DNA of 64,000 nt from Hyaloraphidium curvatum (Eukaryota; Monoblepharomycota; Hyaloraphidiomycetes; Hyaloraphidiales; Hyaloraphidiaceae), in assembly GCA_025558095.1 (NCBI GenBank), contig JAIVFI010000018.1, positions 248,001 through 312,000 of the forward strand. Reading direction: 5' to 3'. The translations under genes were made by a program, and so were the position numbers. A model generated the notes under the pieces. It worked only from the letters and a program-made list of their open reading frames with translations, did no database searches and was not told where the DNA came from. This document shows positions 1 to 9,783 of the stretch, one piece after another (the stretch's first letter is position 1; every line of letters starts with the position of its first letter).

Positions 1-1603
1 CTTAGAATCGACAGAATTGCCCGAGAGTCGCACATACCTTGTAGCCCTTTGAATAGCCAAGGTTTTGCATCAGGGACGTCGGCGCGTTCCGCAGGTGGAG
101 AGGAACAGGGTAGGCGACCTCGGTGTTGACGGCTGCTTCGACCATCTTGAGCCCGCGGTACACCTCGACACTCTTCGGTGCCCTGGCAAGATAGACCACG
201 CACTGCGCTATGCAGACGCCGCACTCGGGCATTCCAATAAACTGCACTGCCTGCCACGTAGCAATAGCCTGTACGAGAGCCTGGGGATCTGCCAGCCCGA
301 CGTCCTCGCTCGCAAAGCGGATCAGCCGCCTGACGATGTAGAGCGGGTCCTCTCCGGCGAAAAGCATGCGTCCCATCCAGTAAAGCGCAGCATCCGCATC
401 TGAGCCCCTCATCGATTTGTGCAACGCTGAAATCATATCGAAGTGCGAGTCCCCCTGGTCATACAGCAAATGGCTCTTTTGCAGTGCGGCCAGCACCCGC
501 TCCGCGGTAATCGTGACGACGGGCCGTGTCGACTGCAGATCCTCGGCAACTGCGGTCACTGTCGATGAAGAATCTTCGCGGGGAATGTCTCTCGATGAAG
601 AATCTTCACGGGGAACGTCGCGGGCCTGCTGTCTCTTGCTGGCGGCAACCGAGGCCTCGATCACCAGCTGAAGCGCATTGATCGCGCTCCTCGCATCGCC
701 ATCGCACGCCGAGGCGACCCTGTGCAGTACATTGTCGTCCCACTGCACGTCCAACGACAACCTCTTGCATTGGATCTCCGTTGCCCGAGTCAGAATCGTT
801 TCTAGCACGGGGATCGAGAGACTATGCATGACGACGGTCCGGCATCGCGAGAGAAGGGCGCTGATGACGCGGAAAGACGGGTTCTCCGTGGTCGCGGCAA
901 CAAGCGTGAACTCGCCCTTCTCTACAAAGGGAAGAAAGAAGTCCTGTTGCGCCTTGTTGAAGCGGTGCACCTCGTCCACAAAGAGGACGGCGTTGCGAGT
1001 CTCGTCGGGGTGCGCTCTCTTGAACCCGGCTGCCCGCTCCGCTGCGGCCTTGACCTCCGCCATGTTCTCCTTGACTGCCGAAATCTCCCGATAGAATGCA
1101 GCGTGCTTCCCGATGAGGCGGGCAAGAGTGGTCTTTCCGCACCCGGGATTGCCCCACAGAATGAGCGACGGGCATTTGCCCGCCAGGATGAGGTCCTTCA
1201 GCAGGGAGTCGTCGCCGACAAGCTGGTCCTGCCCCAGAAGCTCTTCCAAGGTCTTTGGACGGGCGAGCTCCGCCAGAGGAACCGTCGGATCGTCCTCCGG
1301 CCGCGAAAGCCGAGGTCGTTTCGGTGCGGGCAGCGGGGAAACCGCCTGACCGACTTCAGCCCCAGAATGGCCCCCAGCTGCCGGTGCCGCGGAGCCCGAA
1401 GAAAGTTCTGGCTTGTCCCTCTTCCGTCCGAGGTCAAACAAGGTGACCTGCCTCGCTGGGGGCAGTGTGCGTGGGGGAAGTTGCTGGTGCCTCCCAGTCC
1501 CCTGCTTCGGCGGCATCGTTTCGGGACAGCCCGCGTCCAAATGCGCGTTGATCGAAATCGAATCAACGAGGCGAGAACAAGCCGGACACTCGACGAGCGA
1601 CAT
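1..1603 (-). CDS. MGS1: MGS1/WRNIP1 AAA+ ATPase, cut by left edge
   Basis: Replication-associated AAA+ ATPase of the Mgs1/WRNIP1/RarA family, which acts at stalled forks with PCNA and ubiquitin. The first residues carry a UBZ4-type ubiquitin-binding zinc finger (C-x2-C-x11-H-x4-C, about residues 6-22). After a low-complexity linker comes a Walker A motif GNPGCGKTT, a Walker [12 protein letters not shown] and a sensor-1 region AATTENPSF. Start ATG is at 1603. The exon runs 38-1603; at 37 a donor GTATGT follows the codons for GYSKGYK, so the C-terminal exon(s) lie beyond the window and the gene is incomplete here. Between the clamp-loader core and the lid there is a serine/glutamate-rich insertion built on a 30-bp tandem repeat. 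It is head-to-head with the nucleotidase gene, 89 bp apart. Family assignment is secure. Confidence 0.9.
561..620 (+). repeat. 30-bp tandem duplication inside MGS1
   Basis: Two adjacent 30-bp units (561-590 and 591-620) encode the ten-residue pair RD(V/I)PREDSSS in the MGS1 linker on the minus strand. The repeat keeps frame and lies between the AAA+ core and C-terminal lid, in a region expected to be disordered. Confidence 0.8.
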
Positions 1604-1692
1604 CGCGGCAACGGGGTTCTAAGGTCGATGGGACGACCGACCCGGCCGCGGCGCGCGCGCGAGTGCGTGTGAGGGCAGGACCGAACGCAAAG

Positions 1693-2607
1693 ATGCCCGC
1701 AACCGCCGCCTTAGACGCGCGCGACAGAGTTGCCTCCTTGCTTTCGAAGCATTCGAGCAGCATCTTGATGGCGAACCGCGATGCGGTCCAGGAAAAGCTG
1801 TTTTCGCTCGCTTCGGGAGGGCCGGAGGCTCTGCACATCGTGGCCGATTTCGACATGACCCTGACCAAGTACTGGGTTCCCGGACCGGCCGACGGGAAGC
1901 TGCAACGGAACGTATCCTCACACGGCCTCGTGATGCGCAGCAGCGCCATGACGGATGAGCTCCGCCGCCGGACGGACGACCTTTACAGGCTCTTCTACCC
2001 GATCGAGGTCTCGCACACGGTACCACAGGCGGAAAAGGTCGCAGCCATGGAGGAGTGGTGGATAAAGGCGCACGAGATCATCATGGAGAGCCGGATGAAG
2101 AAGAGCGACATCGTGGAGATGGTCCGGGGCACTGTCGTCCAGTTCAGGGGCGGAACCGACCGGCTCATGGACCTCGTAGAGCAGCTCAGGATCCCGATGC
2201 TGGTGTTCAGTGCGGGTCTGGCCAACGTCATCGAGGAGATTCTCCGGCAACATGACCTGCTGCCGCCGCATCTCCACATCGTTTCGAACCAGATGCTGTT
2301 TTCCGAGGACGGAACTGTCTGCGGTTTCGCGGAACCGCTGATCCACGTCTTCAACAAGAGCGAGGCAGTCTTGCCGGATACCATGGACGTGGAGACACGG
2401 CCGAACGTTCTGCTGCTCGGCGACAGTCTCGGCGACTTGCACATGAGCGACGGTCTCAAGTCGACCCATGTAGAGCTCACTCTTGGCTTCCTGAACCACG
2501 ACGAGGACAGGTTAAGGCAGCAGTACCTGGACGCCTTTGACATTGTGTTGGTCGGCGACCCACCGATGGATTTTGTCACCGATCTGCTGGAAATGGTGTC
2601 TGCTTAG
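1693..2607 (+). CDS. Cytosolic pyrimidine 5'-nucleotidase (UMPH-1/NT5C3 family)
   Basis: HAD-superfamily hydrolase expected to dephosphorylate pyrimidine (and possibly 7-methylguanosine) monophosphates in the cytosol. The HAD motif I DFDMTLTKYW, with nucleophile and acid-base aspartates, is at about residues 49-58. A GPADGK(L) segment characteristic of the UMPH-1 family follows, then the FSAGLANVIEEIL region, and motif IV GDSLGDLHMSDG near residue 240. The 304-residue length matches the family and no intron is needed. An upstream in-frame GTG exists, but the first ATG at 1693 is taken as the start. The gene is divergent from MGS1 and its stop is 65 bp from the RGD1 stop on the other strand. 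Confidence 0.88.
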   Translation: MPATAALDARDRVASLLSKHSSSILMANRDAVQEKLFSLASGGPEALHIVADFDMTLTKYWVPGPADGKLQRNVSSHGLVMRSSAMTDELRRRTDDLYRLFYPIEVSHTVPQAEKVAAMEEWWIKAHEIIMESRMKKSDIVEMVRGTVVQFRGGTDRLMDLVEQLRIPMLVFSAGLANVIEEILRQHDLLPPHLHIVSNQMLFSEDGTVCGFAEPLIHVFNKSEAVLPDTMDVETRPNVLLLGDSLGDLHMSDGLKSTHVELTLGFLNHDEDRLRQQYLDAFDIVLVGDPPMDFVTDLLEMVSA

Positions 2608-2672
2608 ATACAGAGAAGTGAAAGCCCTCCCGTGTGCCCTCCCGCTATGTACAGTCCCTCACAATTCCCCTT

Positions 2673-4982
2673 TTACGGCATCGCCATGGGTCCCCTTGAG
2701 TCCGTGAGGACCATCGCCCGAAGTGCCGCGTCCAGCGTCTGCGCAGTCTGCCGATCGGAACCGGGAACACGTGCTGGTTTGCCAGCAGATTTGCTCCGGT
2801 CCCCCGTAGGAGGGGTAGTGGGCGACCCGCTCTCCATGGAGCGTTGCGAAGAGTCGCGGCGCGGGGGGATGGCGGCCAGGTTCGACGAAGCTTCCACTGC
2901 CGGAGCCGATTCAAAGATGAACGCATGCCAGTTGCAAAGGTCCTCGACGATGACGCAGTCTGCTTTGAAGAGCTCCGCTGCTGCCGTTGCCGCCTCGGTT
3001 GTGCTCATCGACTTCTTGTCGGAACCAGACGGAAGCACCTTGGCATCGAGCGGGACGGAATTGAAAATGATGGCACCAAAGATGGTGGCAAGAGAAGAGA
3101 TCGTCATCCGGTTCTGGTGCGAGTTCATGGCCACCCTGCGGGAGCGGTCAGCAGATTCTCAGGTTCCCGACGCACCAACAAACCTGCACAGATGGTCCAC
3201 GATGCACTTCAAGGTCATTTGGTTGATCTGCGGCTGCGCCCGCATGAGGTACCTCAGCTTGATCATCCTTTGGCCGGGATCCGTCATTCCTACAGAAAAA
3301 TGAGCGGCACTTCCAAGTCAAGCAAAGAAAAAGGCACTGACTGCTGTACTCCGCCCGATCCTTGTCGGACAGAGAAAAGAGTGCCTGGGGAAGCTCTCGA
3401 ATGTAGAGCTTGAGCAGGGCAGCCACGACGTTGACGTCCTCCGCCTCGGGAATAACATCAAAGTCGACAGTCTCGTCCTGCTCGTGTTTCGTGCGCAGAG
3501 TTGCAACTGCGGATGCGAGCGCCGGGACGCGGTACAGTCCCTCTCGATCCAGGCCTGTAGTTGGTCGTGTCAGGTTCCGGCCTAATGACGGCATGGCGCC
3601 TCCATGCCCACCGCGCCGGTCCAAGGTCTTGACGCACTTCTCCACCACAAGCGGAATCTGCCTCCTCTTGGATTGCACGTGACGTTCCAGGTCGAGGCCA
3701 AAAGTCATGTCCTTCAGCTTGCCAAACCCATACTTCTCGTAGCTGACGACGTCCGGACCGATCCACGCCTGGCGGATCTCGCCGCGGTAATGTTGCAGGT
3801 CCGCCTCTGTCCGAATGGCCTCCACAAGCGAGGAAGTCTTCTTCGAGAGCTGTGATTCGCAAGTGAGCCCCTTTCACCGACGGTGCAAGACAGTCAGCGA
3901 ACCTCCGCGTCCTTTGCTATCGTGCTCTCTTGGATGCGAGAATACTTGGAGCATGCCTCGCGACACAACTGGAGGCGTTCCTTTTCCAGCCGCTCCAGCT
4001 CGCCGAATCCCCGATCGACGGCTTCCTGGAGCTTGTAGCGTTTGTCCTCCAGGCTAAGCACGCCGTAGCGATATGCCTGGTCGCATTGTTTGAGTTCCTC
4101 CGTCAGCCTGAACGTCTGTCCACAACCGGTGAGCAGAGCTCCAAAACCAGCAATGTCGGGCCCCCACCTTGGATCCCACGTTCTCCATGCCCAAGTTCAA
4201 CCACTTCTTCTGCTCCGGAATCTCGCCGAAAGCCCCGTCCCCGTCGTGCAGCGACTGCTCCCCTTTGGCAGCAAACTTGGCCATTGCCTTTTCCAGCTCC
4301 TCCGACTTCAACTCGTAGGCCTTCTTGAGCTGCACAAAGCGACGTCAACGCCGGCTTCACAGGTTTGCCCGCTGCTACGGAACCTTGGCGATCTGGATCC
4401 AACGCAGTTCGTTGTACTCCCGCGACTCAGTCTTGACGTCGCTCTTGATGGTCTGGACGGCCTTTTTCTGCAGCTCCCGGAACCTGATGAGCTGCGGCAG
4501 GATGTCCTGCTCCGCCGTGTTGGCCATCCGCATGTGCGCCGCGGCCGCGTTGGAGGCCGAGGCAAAGATCGACTCCCATGCCTGGTTGAGCGTCGACTCC
4601 TGCCGTTTCTTGAGCCTTATCAACCGTCGTCAGAATGTTTCGCATTCCAACGTGGGCAAGGAGGCCGTACGCGGAGGTTCCGGTGTCGCTATCCAACTCC
4701 ATCGCCGATGTTGTCTGCTTCGTGTGCGACTCGAGCCGCTTCTGGAGCCTCTCCAAACCGAGTGCATATTGCTCATCGAGCTGGCGCCTGCCGACGGGTC
4801 GATGAGCCGCCGTTCGGTCTCGGGATGACCGCAACTCCCGGAACGCACTTCTCCTGGAGGAAGCAGACTATCTCGTCCAGCTCGCTCTCCGTGCGCTCAA
4901 TGACGGCTTTGAGCGCCGCATAGTCGTCCGACGTGGAGCTCTTCGAGCCCAGGCCGATTTTCGAGAGCGCACTCGTGGTCAT
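2673..4982 (-). CDS. RGD1: F-BAR / RhoGAP protein, Rgd1-like
   Basis: Rho-family GTPase-activating protein with a membrane-curving F-BAR domain, acting at the plasma membrane in cell polarity. Nine exons (minus, 5' to 3'): 4849-4982, 4652-4787, 4384-4599, 4168-4329, 3903-4076, 3612-3849, 3342-3554, 3184-3289, 2673-3135; 613 residues. The FCH/F-BAR part includes EKRQLDEQYALGLERLQK and long basic helices. The RhoGAP part has FGLDLE before the domain, an arginine finger in GLDREGLYRV, then KLYIRELPQALFS and NRMTISSLATIFG. The C-terminal tail is serine/proline-rich. The intron at 3555-3611 is 57 nt with no in-frame stop, so its retention would add 19 residues. The exon 4/5 junction (91-nt intron) is the least certain. 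An in-frame ATG at 5030 is an alternative start. Confidence 0.82.
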
Positions 4983-5182
4983 CTTTGGGGGGCCAACGCT
5001 GCCAATGTTTGGAGGCGACACCGCCCGCATACCACCGTCCGTCCTGGAAGCCCGTACCGAACGCTGGCCATTTTACATGCCTTGCAATCCAGAGTTTTGA
5101 CACAATTGGAATACGATTTGCCAACGGTGACCTCGCCGCAGCAGCGCGGGACACGACACTTTCTCTCCATGCTGTTGGGTCA

Positions 5183-7043
5183 ATGGGCTTGGCGTTCCGC
5201 GCGACGTGGCGATTGGCCTTCCAAGCCGCGCCGTGCTTTGCATTTCGAACGGGGCCGGACAACTGCATGCGGGGCATTGCACATCGGGCTCGGCGCCCCG
5301 TCTCGTACCTTGCCTCAAGATCTTCGCCGGGTGCCTTATCAAGGAGCACGGGGGAGTTCTGCCACCTCATACTGCAGCCGCACTTTGCTGCTGCGTCAGC
5401 GAGAGCGTCGTCGCTTTTGCCTGCGGTCGCCGGCGATCTCGTCGGCCGCTTCGAACGATTTCGCACGGGCCGGGCCTCGCAGACTGCGATCTTGTCGGCG
5501 GTCATCGTCGAACAATCTCTCCAAGCCGAACGTCGCTTTGCCAAAAGCGTTGGAGCGGCATTTGCGGGCAGGCCGCAGAAAGAGGGCAAGACCGCCTTCG
5601 ACGACTTTGTGGGACGACACTACAGAGCTTACGCCGCCTCGCTGGGCGAGCTTGGCATTTCGAGACCGAACACAGTGATCTGCGGACATGAGTCTCACGT
5701 CATGACGAGGGAAGATGTTTGGCGGACGCTAATGAAAGCCGGTCTCGTGTACCGCGGCCTGTTTGAGGGCTGGATGGCCTGGAACGACGAGAGCTTCTTC
5801 CGTGAGGACGAATCGAACCTTCACCGGAAGGGTGGACTTCGTCAGATCGTGCTTTCCGACTCCAGGAGTACTCGCGTGCTGACAGACGCGGCAGGCGACG
5901 CCGTTTACAAGACGAAGCAGGTTGCATTCATGTTCCGACTGTCAAGGTTCCGCGATCGGGTCATTCGCTGGCTTTTGACCTTTCCCGACGGTTGGGCGCG
6001 ACGCACGTTGCCACGCTGCCAGCAGCTCACTCAAGGTTCCCCCAGCCATACAGCCGCAGTCCGCCCGGGATGCTCTTTTGGCCACGCTGACCGCTTCGCC
6101 CGGAGGGCTTCCCGATATCCCACTTACGATTCCCCGATCGCGTTTCCCCTTCGGCGCACAAGTGCCTGAGGATCCCAACCAGTGCTTCAGTGCCTGGTAC
6201 GACGTCTTTTGCGGGTACCTCACCTCGTCACACGGACGGTTCTGGCCTCCCACGATGCAGCTCCTGCATCGCGAGTCGCTGCAGGTCCATGCGGCGTGGA
6301 TCGCGATGCTCATGGCGCTGGAGCTCCCGCTGCCCCTTAAAGTATGGGCGCTGCCAGACGTCGACAGGATCGGGGACGGCAGCACCGGTGCCCAAGACTT
6401 CCTGCAGCGATCGGGTGCGGATGCGGTCCGTTGGTACCTCTGCAGCCTGGTGGAACCCGGCGCCGACGTCGTGGCGTTCTCGCACGACGCTCTAGTTCGA
6501 GCCTACGGGGAGCTAGCGGAACACTTCAACGGTCTGGTGGACGATCTCGGTTCGCCGCCATACAATCCGGAGCGGATCGTGCCGCTGTCGCCCGGGTACT
6601 CGATCGCCGCGGACGCCTCTTTCCAGGACATGCTGCAGGAAACCCCGTACCGCTGCGATAACCAGATCCTGCAGGCCCTCGACCCGCGGGCAGCGAGCCG
6701 GACCCTGGTCGATCTGCTTGCGCGCACCCGCGCGTTCCTCCGCGACGGGTTCTCCAAGGCGAGCGGGTCCTCCCCCGCGCGCAGACGGTCCCTGCTCTAC
6801 CACGGCTTCGAAGCCCTGCGCATTATCTGCACGCTTGCGGACGCCTCTTTCCTCCCCGACACCTTCTTTGCGGAAGCCCTCGATTCAATGGGCGTCCCCG
6901 CCGAGGAACGGACGTGGGACCACGCCGTCAGCCGTCGCATCGGCGGATCGGACGAGCAGCTTCAGCTTCCTCCCGGATTCGCCGCCGACGTGGCGCTTCC
7001 TCCCTTGCCAGAGGTCATGCCCTGGGTCGACGAAACGCAATAG
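5183..7043 (+). CDS. Methionyl-tRNA synthetase-like protein lacking HIGH and KMSKS
   Basis: Class I methionyl-tRNA synthetase architecture, probably mitochondrial: the N-terminus is arginine-rich and lacks acidic residues. Exons 5183-5990 and 6046-7043 join across a 55-nt intron (donor GTTGGG) to give 601 residues. Family-typical stretches are GDLVGRFERFR, the GLVYRGLFEGWMAWNDESFF region, FMFRLSRFRDRV, VPEDPNQCFSAWYDVF and the anticodon-binding segment LYHGFEALRI...GVPAEERTW. The signature motifs are not recognisable: where HIGH is expected the protein reads PHFAAA, the TGTDEHG segment is replaced by SAVIVEQ, and the KMSKS loop is shortened to DRIGDGSTG. The reading frame is otherwise intact, so this may be a non-catalytic paralogue. 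A missed 5' exon carrying HIGH cannot be excluded, but that would not restore KMSKS. Head-to-head with RGD1. Confidence 0.72.
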
Positions 7044-7116
7044 ACGCCCCGGTTCCGCGCAAAAGAGATTATTCACAGGCGGCGGCGTACACCTTCCCCA
7101 CGGTCCAGCGCATCCT

Positions 7117-8156
7117 CTACCACCCGCTCGTCTGCGGGGCCTCGGCCCAGTTGCCGGCGTCGGCGGCGGCGAACTCGCCGGCAGCCTGGGGCTCGGCACC
7201 CCAGCTTGCGTCGGCCTGGCCGGGTGCGGCGGCATCGGTTGCAGCCCACTGCAATGGGGATGAAGATTAGCGCAGGTGCGGGGAAGTGCGGAGCATAGAG
7301 GCCCACCTCTCCCGTGACCTCCTCCGCGGCCCACTCGCCGCCGGCCTGGTACTGCTCGGCGGGGAACGCGGCGGCCTTCTCCAGCGCCTGCTGCTCCTCG
7401 GCCTGCTTCTCGGCCTCTTCGGGGTCGCGGTAGAAGAACATGTCGACCATGACGGACCAGGGGGCCGTCCGCGAGATGGAGCCGCGCAGCCGGAGGACCT
7501 CGCGGGCGAGCAGGTACCAGATGAGGCCGATCGAGTGCTTCGCCTTGTTATTGCAGGGGATGGCAACGTCGATGTACCTGGGGGCCAGTCAGTACTGGGA
7601 GGCATGGGCGTCGGGGGGACGAGGAACCCACTGGAGCGGGCTGTCGCTGTCGCACAGGGCGATGACGGGGATGTTGACGTACGACGCCTCCTTCACGGGC
7701 TGGTGGTCCGTCCGCGGGTCCGTGACTATGATGAGCCTGGGCTCCCTGAACGCCTTCGTGATGTAGTTGGTGAAGGTGCCGGGGGTGAAGCGGCCGGCGA
7801 TGGCGGTGGCGCCGGTGTACTGGGCGAATTTGAGCACCGCGCGCTGGCCGTACGGCCGGGCCGAGATGACGGTCACGTCCGCGGGGTTCTCGATGGCGGC
7901 AATGACCCGGGCGGCGAACACCAGCTTCTCCCAGGTCTTCTGGATGTTCAGGATGTTGATGCCGTCGGCTCTCCGCTTGTAGACGTAGCTCTCCATCTGG
8001 TGGCCGGCGTTCTTGGTGCCGATGTGCGACTGGGCCGCGAGGAGCATCGAGATGTCCTCGGGCGTGGCTGTTCCGCGGGCGCCGTGAGCGGGCCGGGCGG
8101 GCCGGGCGGGCGATGTTTCGCCACTCACGCTGCAGGACCGCCGGGAGCTTGCTCAT
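7117..8156 (-). CDS. RPS0: 40S ribosomal protein S0/SA (uS2)
   Basis: Small-subunit ribosomal protein uS2, needed for 40S maturation. Four exons (minus): 8129-8156, 7632-8067, 7307-7577, 7117-7248, giving 288 residues. It begins [19 protein letters not shown] and contains the near-invariant segments [72 protein letters not shown] and [19 protein letters not shown]. The acidic/alanine-rich tail ends in ...[12 protein letters not shown], like fungal Rps0. Introns are 54-61 nt with GTGAGT, GTGGGT and GTGGGC donors. The stop is 73 bp from that of the MetRS-like gene. Confidence 0.95.
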
Positions 8157-8363
8157 CTTTGCGTTGTCCGCGTCAACCGACGGGCAGACTGTGCGGGCGC
8201 CGCGGTCAGCGCCATTTCAGGGGAAATCCGGCTGTCCGCGGCGGGCCAAGAACGGAGCGCACTCCAGGCACTCGATTCCGGCCGCTGCCGCAGAGTCCGC
8301 CGAGCAAAGGCACGCACCAGGCGCGGAGAGGAGGTGGGCGGAGAGTTTGAAGGAGCGCGCGCG

Positions 8364-9679
8364 ATGAAAAGTCCTAAGAGGCTCGTAAGGGACTTAACGC
8401 TGAAGCCTCTACCAACCATGCCGGCGCCGCTGGCAGCCCGGCGCGGCTGCGGGACGGTCTTGCTCTGCCGCAGCCGCGCATCGCAGGCTGTTCTTCCTTG
8501 CGCCGCGGCCGCCCGGCGCCCGTTGGCCCTGCTTGCCGCGGCACGGCCCGGGACACCCTCTCGCGCTCCCCACCCCCCTTCTCGCCCGACTGTCCCTTCC
8601 GCCTTCCTTGCTCCCACTTCGCGACGCTGGAAACACATCAACGTGTACCGCGCGGTGCTCAAGCTGACCAAGAAGGCCGAGTACGCGATCCGCGGCCTGG
8701 CCAAAAAGTACAAGCAGCACTACTACTACATCGACGACGTGTGCCGCTTCGCTGGCTGGATCGGCAAGTTCCACCCCGACGAGGCGTGGCGGACAGAGTG
8801 GCTGGAACGGTACCAGAAGTGGGAGGAGTGGGTGGTCTTCCCGGCACCAAGGCGGGTAGCCCGATCTCACCATCCGCCGCTCCTAGCTACCGCACGGACA
8901 ACTTCGACAAGTCCGTCCTGTGGCAGGACGACGAGATGGATCTTAAGCTTGCCCGCATGCTGTACAATAGGGAGGAGCTGCTCGCCAAGCAGCTCGAGGC
9001 CGTCCAGAAGGACCTGGACGCCTTCATGGAGCTCGTCATGCAGCTCCCCGAGCGCCGGCCGCTGTGGTTCCCGCGCTATCCGCGGATCGTCGAGCTGGGG
9101 AAGGACGCCAAGATGACCAAGGGCAAGAAGAGGCAGCGGCGGTGGGAGGAAAAGGCCCTCCAGGATGCCATGGAGAACGGCACGCTGTGGCAGCCGGCGC
9201 CGACGTTCCGCAACACCTCGAACCACCCGTGGTCGCCGGAGAACCGGGCAAAGGCGGGCGGGGAGAACGGGGAGCCCGCGACGGACAGCGGGCCGAGGCC
9301 GGCGGAGGACAGACCGCCGCCGCGGAGGAACCCGATGAACGCGCTGCAGCGGGGCAGCCTGCTCCCGAAGCAGTCGAACGTGGTCAAGAAGAAGGCGCCA
9401 CCGCCGGCGACGTACGTGCCCAAGGTGTCCGGCGGGCCCTTCATCGGCAAGGAGGGCGTGCGGAAACTGGTCTCGCGGAGGGCGGAGCCCGCGGTCGCCA
9501 AGAAGGGCGGCCGCTCGGCAAAGAGGGCTGCCAAGGCCTCCGGCGCGGCAAAGCCGGTGAAGCCGGTCAAGGTGCAGCCCCGGACGACGGCGAGGGCGAT
9601 CCTGGAGGCAAAGGCCAAGGCTAAAAGGAGGACGATCGCGACGAGGCGGCAGAGGAAGCAGACGCGGAAGAATGACTGA
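8364..9679 (+). CDS. Basic protein of unknown function, possibly mitochondrial
   Basis: I do not recognise a family. Exons 8364-8827 and 8887-9679 join across a 59-nt intron (GTGGGT...TAG) to give 419 residues from the first ATG; a second in-frame ATG at 8418 is also plausible. The N-terminal ~90 residues are rich in Arg, Ala and Ser with few acidic residues, like a mitochondrial presequence. The middle contains an aromatic/charged block (YKQHYYYIDDVCRFAGW) followed by RYQKWEDYRTDNFDKSVLWQ and a helical segment ending at LPERRPLWFPRYP. The last third is very Lys/Arg/Ala-rich and ends KRRTIATRRQRKQTRKND, suggesting RNA binding. It lies between RPS0 and a secreted protease, 104 bp from the latter's stop. 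Confidence 0.6.
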
Positions 9680-9783
9680 TGATTGTAATGATCATACTCT
9701 CTGAACATGGCCATTATTTGTGCGATGGATAGTGTTCAGCAGTTGCAGTTCCAGTTCTAGTGTTCCAGTGTTGCAGATCGAGT

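Noticed and set aside
1663-1692. N-terminal extension of the 5'-nucleotidase from a GTG codon
   Set aside because: Eukaryotic start at ATG 1693 is sufficient and matches family length.
5280-5291. A HIGL tetrapeptide in another frame near the MetRS-like gene, resembling HIGH
   Set aside because: Flanking residues do not match the MetRS N-terminal strand and no splice pair joins it to the downstream core.
4979-5589. Cysteine-rich minus-strand frames suggesting LIM domains upstream of RGD1
   Set aside because: Spacing of CxxC pairs does not fit a LIM domain in any one frame or simple splice, and the region carries the MetRS-like gene on the other strand.
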